Origin: JANQNX01 sp965601665
GTDB lineage: Bacteria; Pseudomonadota; Gammaproteobacteria; Eutrophobiales; Eutrophobiaceae
Length of the DNA: 64,000 nucleotides
Direction: 5' to 3'
NCBI GenBank assembly: GCA_965601665.1
Contig: OZ271833.1
Coordinates: 1,798,001-1,862,000, forward strand
The notes under the pieces were generated by a model. The model saw nothing but the letters and a program-made list of their open reading frames with translations. It had not been told where the DNA came from and searched no databases. Of this stretch, positions 37,899-46,856 are shown in pieces; positions within the stretch are counted from its first letter, which is position 1; each line of letters opens with the position of its first letter. Position numbers and translations under genes: made by a program.

Positions 37899-38534
37899 AT
37901 GGATACCATTCAATACATTGCACTTAGCATGGGCGTTGCCTGGGCAAGCGGAATAAACCTCTATGCAGCTGTCTTCATGCTGGGCTACCTGGGCAGCACG
38001 GGCAACATTGCCCTGCCCCCGGACCTCATGGTTGTCACGGACCCACTGGTGATGACGGCCGCTGGCCTGATGTACTGCGTCGAGTTTTTTGCTGACAAGA
38101 CGCCCGGCGTCGATACCGCCTGGGATACGATACATACGTTCATCCGTATTCCACTCGGCGCTGTACTTGCCATGACCGCTGTAGGCGACACCACTCCCGC
38201 CGTTGAGCTGGCAGCCTTTCTTATTGGTGGTGGCCTGACCGCCGCAACCCATGCCACGAAGACAGGTGGGCGGGCGCTTATTAATACCTCACCTGAACCA
38301 GTCACTAATTGGACAACCTCGATTGGAGAGGATCTAATGGTCATTGCAGGCATCTGGGCCGCACTGGTACATCCATGGGTGTTTGTCGTGTTCCTGCTGG
38401 CATTTATTATGTTAATGGCGTGGTTATTACCGAAAATCTGGCGGGCCCTGAAGATACTGGTTGCCCGGGCGCGGGAATTTATCAATCGCAATAGAGGTGC
38501 AAATACGCACTCACTGGAACCACCTTCATCATGA
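37899..38534 (+). CDS. DUF4126 family membrane protein
   Basis: A 211-residue protein with about five hydrophobic spans. The GVAWASGINLYAAVFMLGYLG opening and the AGLMYCVEFFADKTPGVDTAWDTIHTF segment are typical of DUF4126. Function is unknown. The AGAGAGGG sequence precedes the ATG. It is followed 60 bases later by hemJ. Confidence 0.85.
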   Translation: MDTIQYIALSMGVAWASGINLYAAVFMLGYLGSTGNIALPPDLMVVTDPLVMTAAGLMYCVEFFADKTPGVDTAWDTIHTFIRIPLGAVLAMTAVGDTTPAVELAAFLIGGGLTAATHATKTGGRALINTSPEPVTNWTTSIGEDLMVIAGIWAALVHPWVFVVFLLAFIMLMAWLLPKIWRALKILVARAREFINRNRGANTHSLEPPSS

Positions 38535-38594
38535 CCAGGGCCAGTTAATCGACTATCACCTGTCATTCATTTACCTGCCGGGATTGAAAACTCT

Positions 38595-39020
38595 ATGCTT
38601 TGGCTAAAGGCGCTACATCTTATTTTTATGGTCACCTGGTTTGCTGGCCTTTTTTACCTGCCCCGTTTGTACGTCTACCATGCCATGGCAGACGACCAGG
38701 TCAGTATTGATCGCTTTAAAATAATGGAAAGAAAGCTGTTTTATGGCATCACCACCCCGGGCGGTCTGTTAACCCTTGGCTTTGGTATTGCCTTGTTGCT
38801 ACAGAATGGCTTCTCTGCCTATAGTGGACAGATCTGGTTACACGTGAAATTACTGTGCCTGTTCCTACTGGTGGTGTACCACGTTTACTGCTGGTTCCTG
38901 CTACAGGATTTCAAGTATGACAGGAATAAAAGGGGGCACGTCTGGTTTAGATGGTTTAATGAAATACCAGTGCTGTTTCTTGTCGTAATTGTTATTTTGG
39001 CAGTGGTCAGACCGTTCTAG
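38595..39020 (+). CDS. hemJ: Protoporphyrinogen IX oxidase HemJ
   Basis: Oxidises protoporphyrinogen IX to protoporphyrin IX, the last shared step before heme and chlorophyll branches. The 141-residue protein has four membrane spans, the N-terminal LKALHLIFMVTWFAGLFYLPRLYVYH with the conserved His, and LHVKLLCLFLLVVYHVYC. The oxygen-independent type without flavin suits an organism that makes bacteriochlorophyll at low oxygen. Confidence 0.93.
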   Translation: MLWLKALHLIFMVTWFAGLFYLPRLYVYHAMADDQVSIDRFKIMERKLFYGITTPGGLLTLGFGIALLLQNGFSAYSGQIWLHVKLLCLFLLVVYHVYCWFLLQDFKYDRNKRGHVWFRWFNEIPVLFLVVIVILAVVRPF

Positions 39021-39024
39021 CTGA

Positions 39025-39189
39025 CTAGATTTCAATCATTTCAAAATCTTCCTTGCGTGCGCCACATTCCGGACAGGCCCAGTTCGGTGGCACGTCTTCC
39101 CATTTGGTGCCCGGGGCAATATCGTCTTCCGGATAGCCTTTTTCCTCATCATAAACAAAGCCACATATAACGCACATGTACTGTTTCAT
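39025..39189 (-). CDS. Rubredoxin
   Basis: A 54-residue rubredoxin: MKQYMCVICGFVYDEEKG at the start and WACPECGARKEDFEMIEI at the end. The two CxxCG pairs bind a single iron. ATG at 39189, stop at 39025-39027. It is small, soluble and an electron carrier, often for oxygen or peroxide detoxification. In phototrophs it is also implicated in assembly of photosystems. It converges with hemJ with four bases between stop codons. Confidence 0.95.
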   Translation of the reverse strand: MKQYMCVICGFVYDEEKGYPEDDIAPGTKWEDVPPNWACPECGARKEDFEMIEI

Positions 39190-39247
39190 TGTATCTCCGG
39201 TAAAAATGATTGTTGTAATTTATATCGCTAAGTAGGATACCTTCACA

Positions 39248-40030
39248 ATGAGCAATAGCAACAGGAAAAAAAATATCTTAATCATCGCCGGACATGATCC
39301 ATGTGGAGGCGCCGGTATCCAGGCTGACATTGAGTCCGTTGTTGATGCCGGCTGTCGGGCACTGTCAGTGATTACCGTTTTGACGAGTCAAAATTCCCGG
39401 GGTGTTGTCGACTTTTGTTGTCAGCCCGCAGAACAGGTTGGCCGGCAGCTGGAGGTGTTACTGGATGATATTCCTGTACATGCATGCAAAACGGGTTTGC
39501 TTGGACACGCAGAAACCGTGCAGACCGTGGCAGAGATACTCAAGCAAAGACAAATTCCGCTGGTTGTTGACCCGGTACTTGCGTCTGGTACAGGTATGAC
39601 ATTTGCCAGTGACATGATCATCAAGGCCATAATGGCAAGGCTGTTACCCCTGAGCACCGTCATCACGCCTAATAGTAAAGAGGCAAGACAACTAACTGGC
39701 CAATCCAGACTCGATGCTGCAGCCAATGATCTGCTTGCTGCCGGAGCCGAATCTGTATTGATCACCGGTACACATGAAGACACGGCCGAAGTGGAAAACA
39801 CGCTGTATATTTGTGGTGGTACTGCAAAGCATTACTCATGGACAAGGCTCGCCAATGAGTATCATGGCTCTGGCTGTACGCTGGCGGCAAGGATAGCTGC
39901 CCTGCTTGCCCTTGGTGAGAACCTTACCGATGCCGTGAAGCATGCGCAGGCTTACACATGGCAAACATTGGCACATGCCGAGGCTGTCGGAAAAGGGCAA
40001 TGGCTCCCTCACCGGTTTTACAACCGATAA
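39248..40030 (+). CDS. thiD: Hydroxymethylpyrimidine (phosphate) kinase
   Basis: Phosphorylates the pyrimidine part of thiamine. A 260-residue ribokinase-like protein with the IAGHDPCGGAGIQADIE substrate motif and the NEYHGSGCTLAARIAA anion-hole motif. It is followed five bases later by thiE, which uses its product. Confidence 0.94.
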   Translation: MSNSNRKKNILIIAGHDPCGGAGIQADIESVVDAGCRALSVITVLTSQNSRGVVDFCCQPAEQVGRQLEVLLDDIPVHACKTGLLGHAETVQTVAEILKQRQIPLVVDPVLASGTGMTFASDMIIKAIMARLLPLSTVITPNSKEARQLTGQSRLDAAANDLLAAGAESVLITGTHEDTAEVENTLYICGGTAKHYSWTRLANEYHGSGCTLAARIAALLALGENLTDAVKHAQAYTWQTLAHAEAVGKGQWLPHRFYNR

Positions 40031-40035
40031 CGACA

Positions 40036-40665
40036 ATGCCGCTTATTAAACCAGGTCTCTATGCCATCACGGACTTCAGTTCACTTAGTGAAACTGACGT
40101 TTATGCAAAAACAGAAATCATACTCCGTGGCGGCGTCAGTATGCTCCAGTACCGTGATAAATCCGGCGAGGATACAAGCAGACTACGAAGGACTACTGAA
40201 CTAAAGGCACTTTGTCATGAATTCAATACGCCACTGATTATCAATGACGATATCAGTCTCGCCCATAAGTGTAAGGCAGACGGTGTACACCTTGGAAAAC
40301 ACGATGCAGGTATCAATGCCGCGCGGGAGTTACTCGGCCCGGTTATTATTGGCTGTTCCTGCTACAACTCTGTCGAGCTCGCACACCAGGCTGAATCTGC
40401 CGGTGCTGATTACGTTGCTTTTGGCGCCTTTTACAACACCACAAGCAAGCATGATGCGGTCAATGCGAAGCCGGAATTACTTGGCATAGCAGCTAAGCGA
40501 ATTCATCTTCCGGTCGTTGCCATTGGCGGAATTACGCCTAAAAATGCTAAAGTGTTAATTGCCGGTGGCGCAGATTTGATAGCCGTCATCAGTGCACTTT
40601 ATGGTGTAAAAGACACAGCTAAAGCCATACATAATTTCAATCTTCTATTTGAACAAGAGCAATAA
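40036..40665 (+). CDS. thiE: Thiamine phosphate synthase
   Basis: Joins hydroxymethylpyrimidine diphosphate and thiazole phosphate to thiamine phosphate. I place the start at ATG 40036 (209 residues; MPLIKPGLYAITD), after the thiD stop. A longer frame reading into thiD would carry an unrelated N-terminus. The (beta/alpha)8 motifs VSMLQYRDKS, LIINDDISLAHKCKADGVHLG and VVAIGGITPKNA are present. Confidence 0.93.
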   Translation: MPLIKPGLYAITDFSSLSETDVYAKTEIILRGGVSMLQYRDKSGEDTSRLRRTTELKALCHEFNTPLIINDDISLAHKCKADGVHLGKHDAGINAARELLGPVIIGCSCYNSVELAHQAESAGADYVAFGAFYNTTSKHDAVNAKPELLGIAAKRIHLPVVAIGGITPKNAKVLIAGGADLIAVISALYGVKDTAKAIHNFNLLFEQEQ

Positions 40666-40671
40666 TCACAG

Positions 40672-41955
40672 ATGTCCAACGAAGAACTCTTTAACGCTGC
40701 CAAGCAGCACATTCCAGGCGGTGTTAACTCACCGGTACGTGCATTCAAGTCGGTATCCGGAACACCCGTTTTTTTCAAAAAAGCCAAAGGCGCCTATGTT
40801 TATGATGCAGACGATAAATCGTATATAGACTATGTCGGTTCATGGGGCCCAATGATACTTGGCCATGCGCACCCAATGGTGATCAAGGCTGTCCAGGAAA
40901 CGGCGGAAAACGGCCTTAGTTTTGGCGCACCGACTGAAATAGAAACCAGTATGGCAAACCGGATTTGCGAGATTATTCCTTCTATTGAAAAGGTACGCAT
41001 GGTCAGTTCCGGCACAGAGGCGGCCATGAGCGCGATAAGGCTTGCCCGCGGCGTAACCGGCAGGGACAAAATCATCAAGTTTGAGGGCTGTTACCATGGC
41101 CATGCGGATTCATTACTGGTCAAGGCCGGCTCAGGTGCATTAACCCTTGGGGTGCCCACGTCACCTGGTGTCCCGGCAGATCTCGCCCGGCATACGCTAA
41201 CGCTGGACTACAATAATCCTGAACAGCTGCGCCAGGTTTTTGCAGAGATGGGTGAGCAGATTGCTGCTGTCGCTGTTGAGCCTGTTGCCGGAAATATGAA
41301 CTGCGTACCCGCCACCCGGGAATTTTTACAAACCATGCGAGAGCTCTGTGACCAGTACGAGTCGGTATTGCTATTTGACGAGGTGATGAGCGGCTTCCGT
41401 GTGGCATTGGGCGGAGCACAGTCTGTCTACGGCATCAAACCGGATATTACTGCGCTGGGTAAGGTTATCGGTGGAGGCATGCCGGTAGGCGCATTCGGTG
41501 GCCCGGCGAAAATCATGGATCACCTGGCACCGGATGGCCCGGTTTACCAGGCAGGCACGTTATCCGGGAACCCGGTTGCCATGGCTGCAGGGTTAACCAC
41601 GCTTGAGCTACTCAGCAAAGCCGGCGTATTCGAGGAATTAGAGCAAAAAACAAACGCGCTGACCGGGGGCATGACGTCAGCAGCGAAACAGGCAGGCGTG
41701 AGTCTGACCAGTAATTCAATGGGCGGAATGTTTGGCTTGTTTTTTTCAGACGCTGAAAAAGTTGAAACATTTGCCGACGTCATGGCATGCAACCAGGAGC
41801 AATTCAAACAATTTTTCCATGGCATGCTTGCGGCGGGCGTTTACCTTGCGCCTTCTGCGTTCGAGGCTGGCTTTGTTTCACTGGCACATAACAGTGAAGA
41901 CATCGAGAAGACAGTCGAAGCTGCGGCAAGGGTCTTCGCGACTCTGGACAATTGA
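40672..41955 (+). CDS. hemL: Glutamate-1-semialdehyde 2,1-aminomutase
   Basis: Makes 5-aminolevulinate from glutamate-1-semialdehyde, the precursor of all tetrapyrroles by the C5 route. The 427-residue PLP enzyme has VSSGTEAAMSAIRLARG, FEGCYHGHADSLLVKAGSG and the lysine loop ITALGKVIGGGMPVGAFGG. Start ATG 40672, seven bases after the thiE stop. Use of the C5 route, rather than the alphaproteobacterial HemA route, supports a gammaproteobacterium. Confidence 0.96.
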   Translation: MSNEELFNAAKQHIPGGVNSPVRAFKSVSGTPVFFKKAKGAYVYDADDKSYIDYVGSWGPMILGHAHPMVIKAVQETAENGLSFGAPTEIETSMANRICEIIPSIEKVRMVSSGTEAAMSAIRLARGVTGRDKIIKFEGCYHGHADSLLVKAGSGALTLGVPTSPGVPADLARHTLTLDYNNPEQLRQVFAEMGEQIAAVAVEPVAGNMNCVPATREFLQTMRELCDQYESVLLFDEVMSGFRVALGGAQSVYGIKPDITALGKVIGGGMPVGAFGGPAKIMDHLAPDGPVYQAGTLSGNPVAMAAGLTTLELLSKAGVFEELEQKTNALTGGMTSAAKQAGVSLTSNSMGGMFGLFFSDAEKVETFADVMACNQEQFKQFFHGMLAAGVYLAPSAFEAGFVSLAHNSEDIEKTVEAAARVFATLDN

Positions 41956-41965
41956 GTTGGTAACT

Positions 41966-42139
41966 ATGAAAGCAGCGAATGTTTTTACCGTCATTTCATT
42001 ATGCGCCACGCTGTTACTTCTAGGTGGCTGCGCCCCGGAGATAGGTAGTGAAAAATGGTGTGCTCAACTCAAGGAAAAACCCAAGGGGGACTGGACAGCA
42101 AACGAACTGGCTGACTACACCAAGCACTGCCTTTTTTGA
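41966..42139 (+). CDS. DUF3012 family small lipoprotein
   Basis: A 57-residue lipoprotein: signal MKAANVFTVISLCATLLLLGGC with Cys at 22, then a mature part EKWCAQLKEKPKGDWTANELADYTKHC. The two later cysteines and the KPKGDWTANELADY core match DUF3012. Function is unknown. It follows hemL by ten bases and probably shares its transcript. Confidence 0.82.
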   Translation: MKAANVFTVISLCATLLLLGGCAPEIGSEKWCAQLKEKPKGDWTANELADYTKHCLF

Positions 42140-42199
42140 TGGTCTATTTTTATGCAACTGCGGTCTTACCACATAACTGGTAAAACCGCATTGCTTTAA

Positions 42200-42694
42200 T
42201 CATTGTTTAATGATATCCGGCCGGCCTTCGCCAAGCGCACCATCTGCTCTGGCTTTAAGATAACTGTATAGATCAGCAGTTCTATCTTTAACCACGGGGC
42301 TATTTTCCCATTTTGGCATTGCCGCCATATCACCTTTTTCCCGCGCTTGTTGTTTCCTGATCTCGTGCATAAAGGCTTCTCTAACCGCAGTGTTATCACC
42401 GGTAGCCTGCTCTCGTGACATTGATACCAAATATTTGCGCAATACTTTAGCTTCAAACTCAGCAGGACTAAGCGACTTTATTTTTTCAGTCAGGTCAGGC
42501 GCCACATCTGTTCCCTTGGCAGCAACGCCATGGCAGGAAACACAGGCATAATGATAGACGCTCCAACCCATAAACGTTTGTTCGTCTACATCTCCATCTT
42601 TAACATGATAGTAATCGGTTTTGTACTCTTCAGCGGCGACCTGGTTGAACAGGAAATATGACAGGAAAATGACAAGAAATCTTGATTTACACAT
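42200..42694 (-). CDS. Monoheme c-type cytochrome
   Basis: A 164-residue exported protein (signal about 1-21, ending VAA) with one heme motif YACVSCHGVAAKG and candidate axial Met residues in the C-terminal half (GDMAAMPKW). The spacing between heme site and the distal part is longer than in cytochrome c4, so it is another class. No specific partner can be named; PQQ-enzyme or respiratory electron transfer is possible. Confidence 0.82.
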   Translation of the reverse strand: MCKSRFLVIFLSYFLFNQVAAEEYKTDYYHVKDGDVDEQTFMGWSVYHYACVSCHGVAAKGTDVAPDLTEKIKSLSPAEFEAKVLRKYLVSMSREQATGDNTAVREAFMHEIRKQQAREKGDMAAMPKWENSPVVKDRTADLYSYLKARADGALGEGRPDIIKQ

Positions 42695-42809
42695 AACTAC
42701 ACCTCACTCCTTACAACATAAACCAATATAAACACGAGTTGCCTAAACATCAATAATTGCAGTTATAAGTATTCCTGATAAATCAGGCTAAACTATCGAT
42801 TAGTGTTGG

Positions 42810-43502
42810 TTACAGTGACAGGCATGCAAGGTTATAACCGGTACCCGATGTCCAGTTTGGCATGCTAAAGATGCCTTGCAGACTAAAATCAAATAACGAG
42901 TCAGTGTCGCTGGTATACTTGATAACCTCTTGCGAAAACGAATTGGCCACCAGGTCCCAGGCGATGCTGATAATATTCATACCAAAGTCGATGACTTGCC
43001 AGGCACTGATATCGGCAATATCCAACGCCATACGCGCGTAGTAGCATGACTGACTCAACGATGACGCATTGGCATCAAGTATGGCGCCAACTGCACCAGT
43101 CCCCAGTAGTATGGGGAAATAGATGGCGGCGGCCAACCAGCTAAACAAATCGGCAATCGATAACCAGCCAATCGTTGCACCGATATCCGTAGTCCAGTCC
43201 AGAAACCGGCTCATCGCAATGATGCCGTTATTGAACAGCCAGATAGCGGGAATTACCGCCAACACCAGGTATTTCAATTTGCTGTAAAACAACAGCATCA
43301 GAAGAAAATACTGGGCAAGTACTGCAACAACAAGCAAAACGACCAGTGCAAGCCAGTTCGACCAGTGTATTTCAGCCCACGAAACCGACGTGGCCCAGGC
43401 CAGGGCATTGCGATTGATAGCAAGGATGGCCAGGGACAGAATGACCCCGGCAACTAACAGGATAGAGATACTTCGCTGTATATGCTTTTCTTTCTTATCC
43501 AT
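42810..43502 (-). CDS. Membrane protein of unknown function
   Basis: A 230-residue protein with about four hydrophobic spans (about 12-30, 50-75, 78-92 and 110-140) and a long, weakly polar C-terminal part ending GYNLACLSL. No family is recognised. The N-terminus is basic (MDKKEKHIQR). It stands alone between a cytochrome gene and rraA. Confidence 0.65.
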   Translation of the reverse strand: MDKKEKHIQRSISILLVAGVILSLAILAINRNALAWATSVSWAEIHWSNWLALVVLLVVAVLAQYFLLMLLFYSKLKYLVLAVIPAIWLFNNGIIAMSRFLDWTTDIGATIGWLSIADLFSWLAAAIYFPILLGTGAVGAILDANASSLSQSCYYARMALDIADISAWQVIDFGMNIISIAWDLVANSFSQEVIKYTSDTDSLFDFSLQGIFSMPNWTSGTGYNLACLSL

Positions 43503-43639
43503 TAGTTAAACAGGTTAGCCAGAAGATAAGCACCAGTGTATTACTAATATTGTAACGAGCCATTAACAGTCATGTTTTCCCTCGCAAACAATCTCAAGCG
43601 CGATTATCAATAGAGTCAGAAACAGTGAAAACTTCACGT

Positions 43640-44119
43640 TTAATCCAGCTTTTCCTTACTAACGACAATACCATCCACATCGGCATAAATATAATCACCG
43701 GGTTCAATCGTTATATCAGCAAAGCTCACAGGCACATCGCGCTCTCCTGCCCCCTTTTTTACGCTTTTTCTCGGATTGGTATTCAGTGCCTTAACACCAA
43801 TATTCATTTCGGCAATCACGCCAGAGTCTCGAATACAGCCGTATACAATCACGCCGGCCCAGCCGTTCTTGATACCCAGCTCTGCCAGCATGTCTCCCAA
43901 CAAGGCACAACGCATGGAAGCACCGCCTTCGACAACCAGGACCTTGTCTTCGCCGGGCTCTTCCAGTGCACCTCTAACCAGCGAGTTATCTTCAAACACC
44001 TTGACGGTCGCTGCCGGTCCTGAAAACTGTTTATTACCGCCATAGTCATTAAACATAGGGGTCGCAATTTGCAGTTTCTCTTCATACTTGTCATAAAGAT
44101 CAGCGGTTGCAAAACTCAC
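43640..44119 (-). CDS. RraA family protein (oxaloacetate decarboxylase/aldolase fold)
   Basis: A 159-residue protein of the RraA family. In Escherichia coli RraA inhibits RNase E. Related members are metal-dependent 4-hydroxy-4-methyl-2-oxoglutarate aldolases. The family signature G-D-M-L...R-D is visible (LLGDMLAELGIKNGWAGVIVYGCIRD), as is the MNIGVKALNTNPRKS loop. Which activity applies cannot be told from sequence. Confidence 0.9.
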   Translation of the reverse strand: MSFATADLYDKYEEKLQIATPMFNDYGGNKQFSGPAATVKVFEDNSLVRGALEEPGEDKVLVVEGGASMRCALLGDMLAELGIKNGWAGVIVYGCIRDSGVIAEMNIGVKALNTNPRKSVKKGAGERDVPVSFADITIEPGDYIYADVDGIVVSKEKLD

Positions 44120-44152
44120 GGTATTCTCCTGGTTTAATCTGAAAAAAATTAA

Positions 44153-44944
44153 TTAACAATCGTAAAACTCCGGCCTACGATCATCGAACAAATGGTTATG
44201 CCGGGTAATCATTTTGTTATCGGCCAATGTTGGATCTATGCTGGTAACAAAAGAGGCATCTCGCTGTGCCATGGCCTGGTATATCAATTCCCCTCCAGGG
44301 GCAACAATCTGGCTTCTACCAGTAAATTTCAGGCTACCTTGTGGACGTTTATCTTCACCATAGCGGTTGCAGGTAATAATAAAGACACGGTTTTCGATAG
44401 ATCTGGCCAGCATGGTCTGCTGACAGAACGTCAACACCAGGTTGGCTGGCTGACAAATAACCTGGGCACCCTGAAGGGCCAGGGTTCGAATTGTTTCGGG
44501 AAACGCCCAGTCAAAACAGACAATTAACCCGACTTTCACCCCCTTGACTGTGTTAACCGTAAATGGAATATCGCCGGCATCAAAACAGAATTTTTCCTCG
44601 TTAAAAAGATGTACCTTTCTGTACACATGTTCGATACCGTCGGGGCCGATTAATGCCGCACTGTTATAACACCTGTCCCCTGCACGTTCAGCAAAGCCCA
44701 CGACAAGGAACATATCTTTTGTTGCTGCGATACTCGCCAGCCTGTCCAGGCTTTCGCTGTTATTGATATCTTCCGAGTACTGCAGCGCCTCATTTTTATC
44801 CTTGAAGTAGTAACCTGATAACGCCAACTCAGGAAGCACCACGAGGTCGGCATCCATCTGTTCGAGTGCATGCACCATCTTTTGGCAATTGCGTTCAGGC
44901 TTGCCAAACAAGGGGCGAAACTGGAAAAAACCGGTTTTTAACAT
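44153..44944 (-). CDS. Carbon-nitrogen hydrolase (nitrilase superfamily)
   Basis: A 263-residue cytoplasmic amidase-like protein with the catalytic triad of the superfamily: Glu in VLPELALSGY, Lys in YRKVHLF and Cys in IVCFDWAFPE. The substrate is unknown. It begins close to the glmU stop, so both may be cotranscribed. Confidence 0.88.
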   Translation of the reverse strand: MLKTGFFQFRPLFGKPERNCQKMVHALEQMDADLVVLPELALSGYYFKDKNEALQYSEDINNSESLDRLASIAATKDMFLVVGFAERAGDRCYNSAALIGPDGIEHVYRKVHLFNEEKFCFDAGDIPFTVNTVKGVKVGLIVCFDWAFPETIRTLALQGAQVICQPANLVLTFCQQTMLARSIENRVFIITCNRYGEDKRPQGSLKFTGRSQIVAPGGELIYQAMAQRDASFVTSIDPTLADNKMITRHNHLFDDRRPEFYDC

Positions 44945-44947
44945 GGC

Positions 44948-46318
44948 CTACTTACTCTTTTTTTTTGTTGGTCGCTTCCAGTTGTTTATTTCTCGCTGTG
45001 CGGGGCGTGTAATGGCCAACGCTTCTGCTTTCACGTTTTTCGACACTGTCGTTCCTGCTGCGATAGTCGCACCGGAATGAATAGTGACCGGTGCAATCAA
45101 CTGGGTATCCGAGCCGACAAAAACATGATCACCGATAATCGTTTGATGCTTGTTTGCGCCATCGTAATTACATGTAATCACCCCGGCACCAATATTGGTT
45201 TGTTGACCTACGCTACTATCACCCACATAACTAAGGTGGTTGATCTTGGTGCCATTGCCGATATCGGATTTCTTGATTTCAACAAAGTTGCCGATGTGCA
45301 CATCATCACTCAGCGAGGTATCGGGGCGAATTCGGGCAAACGGGCCAACACGGCAACCCTTTCCCAGTACAGCATTTTCAATCATGGTATTTGGTAATAT
45401 TTCGGTGTCATCCCCGATGATGCAATTCCTGAGAAAACAGTTTGTGCCCAGACGCACATTGTTTCCTAATATCACCCTGCCCTCCAGGACAACATTGATA
45501 TCGAACAGCACATCCCTGCCGGTCTCCAGTTCGCCGCGCAGGTCAAACCGGGACGGATCCATGAGACCCACGCCGTGTTTCATCAGGTGGTGAGCCTGCA
45601 ACAGTTGATAGTAGCGTTCAGCCTCGGCCAGCTGTACCCGATTATTGATTCCCTGTATCTCTATAGATGCCTCGGCCAATATCGAATGTACGGGCACATC
45701 ATCTTCTATTGCCAGGGTAACGATATCCGTCAGGTAATATTCTTTTTGCTTATTGTTATTCTCAATTGCGGAAATCCAGCGTTTAAGCAGTCCAGCGTTG
45801 ACGACCATCAGACCCGTGTTGATTTCACAGATACGTCGCTGCTCGTCATTCGCGTCCTTGTCTTCAACGATGGCGAGCATGTTGTCGAGTTCATCACGGA
45901 TGATTCGACCATAGCCTCTTGGATCTTCAAGATAAGCAGTCATCAATGCAAAACCGCTCTCATTGGCTGCTGCAAGTAGCGCCTGCAATGATGAATCAGT
46001 TATCAATGGCACGTCACCATACAGGATCAAGACCTGATCATCGTCGGGAATAGCAGGTAAGGCCTGCTCGACAGCGTGTGCGGTGCCCAGCTGTTCTTTC
46101 TGTTCAACCCAGTTGGCTTCCAGGTGCTGCATTTGCTCAGGCACCTGTTCGCCACCATGGCCGTAAACGATATGTATGGCCCTATGTTCGATAGCGATTG
46201 CTGTTTGATAGACGTGTTCCAGCAGCGGCTTGCCTGCGAGTTCATGCAGAACCTTGGGCTTGTCCGAGTACATGCGCGTACCCTGACCGGCGGCGAGGAT
46301 AACAATACTGACGCTCAT
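44948..46318 (-). CDS. glmU: Bifunctional UDP-N-acetylglucosamine pyrophosphorylase / glucosamine-1-phosphate N-acetyltransferase
   Basis: Makes UDP-GlcNAc for peptidoglycan and lipopolysaccharide. The 456-residue protein has the N-terminal nucleotidyltransferase loop LAAGQGTRMYSDKPKVLHEL and a C-terminal left-handed beta-helix of hexapeptide repeats (VILGNNVRLGTNCFLRN, SYVGDSSVGQQTNIGAG). It follows the atp operon, as in many gammaproteobacteria. Confidence 0.96.
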   Translation of the reverse strand: MSVSIVILAAGQGTRMYSDKPKVLHELAGKPLLEHVYQTAIAIEHRAIHIVYGHGGEQVPEQMQHLEANWVEQKEQLGTAHAVEQALPAIPDDDQVLILYGDVPLITDSSLQALLAAANESGFALMTAYLEDPRGYGRIIRDELDNMLAIVEDKDANDEQRRICEINTGLMVVNAGLLKRWISAIENNNKQKEYYLTDIVTLAIEDDVPVHSILAEASIEIQGINNRVQLAEAERYYQLLQAHHLMKHGVGLMDPSRFDLRGELETGRDVLFDINVVLEGRVILGNNVRLGTNCFLRNCIIGDDTEILPNTMIENAVLGKGCRVGPFARIRPDTSLSDDVHIGNFVEIKKSDIGNGTKINHLSYVGDSSVGQQTNIGAGVITCNYDGANKHQTIIGDHVFVGSDTQLIAPVTIHSGATIAAGTTVSKNVKAEALAITRPAQREINNWKRPTKKKSK

Positions 46319-46380
46319 TGACGTATGTTAAACGATTAGCGTTTTTAGCATAAGCCTGAAAAAAACAATGCGGATAAAAC

Positions 46381-46402
46381 AATCCCGCCAGAAAGCGGGA
46401 TT
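46381..46402 (-). terminator. Terminator of the ATP synthase operon
   Basis: Stem AATCCCGC / GCGGGATT with a six-base loop, directly after atpC on the minus strand and followed there by GTTTTA. Confidence 0.8.
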
Positions 46403-46412
46403 TGCTGGAAGT

Positions 46413-46838
46413 TTATCGACCGCTACGCTTGCGCAAACGCTGTAAGGTTTGCAACTGTGCTGCAGTCTCGGCTAGCTGTGCCCTCGCCTTGGCATAATCA
46501 ATGGCATCGGTTTTGTCATTGAAGGCATTCTCAGCCTCTTCCTTGGCTTTCAAAATAGCAGCCTCGTCAAGGTCCTCTGCCCGCTGCGCAGTGTCAGAAA
46601 GTACGGTCACTACCTTGGGCTGTATCTCGATCATGCCTCCGGAAACGTAAAAAGCGGACTCGTTTCCCTCGGTATCTTTTACCCTGACTTCACCCGGTCC
46701 CATTTTGGTCACAAGTGGAGTATGCCCCGGTGCGATACCGACTTCACCAAGTTCAGCAGGTGCAAAAATCATTTCTGCCTCACCGGAGTAAATCTCGTGC
46801 TCCGCACTGACGATATCTACATGTATTGTGTTTGCCAT
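46413..46838 (-). CDS. atpC: ATP synthase F1 epsilon subunit
   Basis: A 141-residue inhibitor and coupling subunit, with an N-terminal beta sandwich (HVDIVSAEHEIYSGEAEMIFAP, APGHTPLVTKMGPGEV) and a C-terminal helical hairpin. Last gene of the atpIBEFHAGDC operon. Confidence 0.95.
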   Translation of the reverse strand: MANTIHVDIVSAEHEIYSGEAEMIFAPAELGEVGIAPGHTPLVTKMGPGEVRVKDTEGNESAFYVSGGMIEIQPKVVTVLSDTAQRAEDLDEAAILKAKEEAENAFNDKTDAIDYAKARAQLAETAAQLQTLQRLRKRSGR

Positions 46839-46856
46839 AATAATTACGGACTCAGA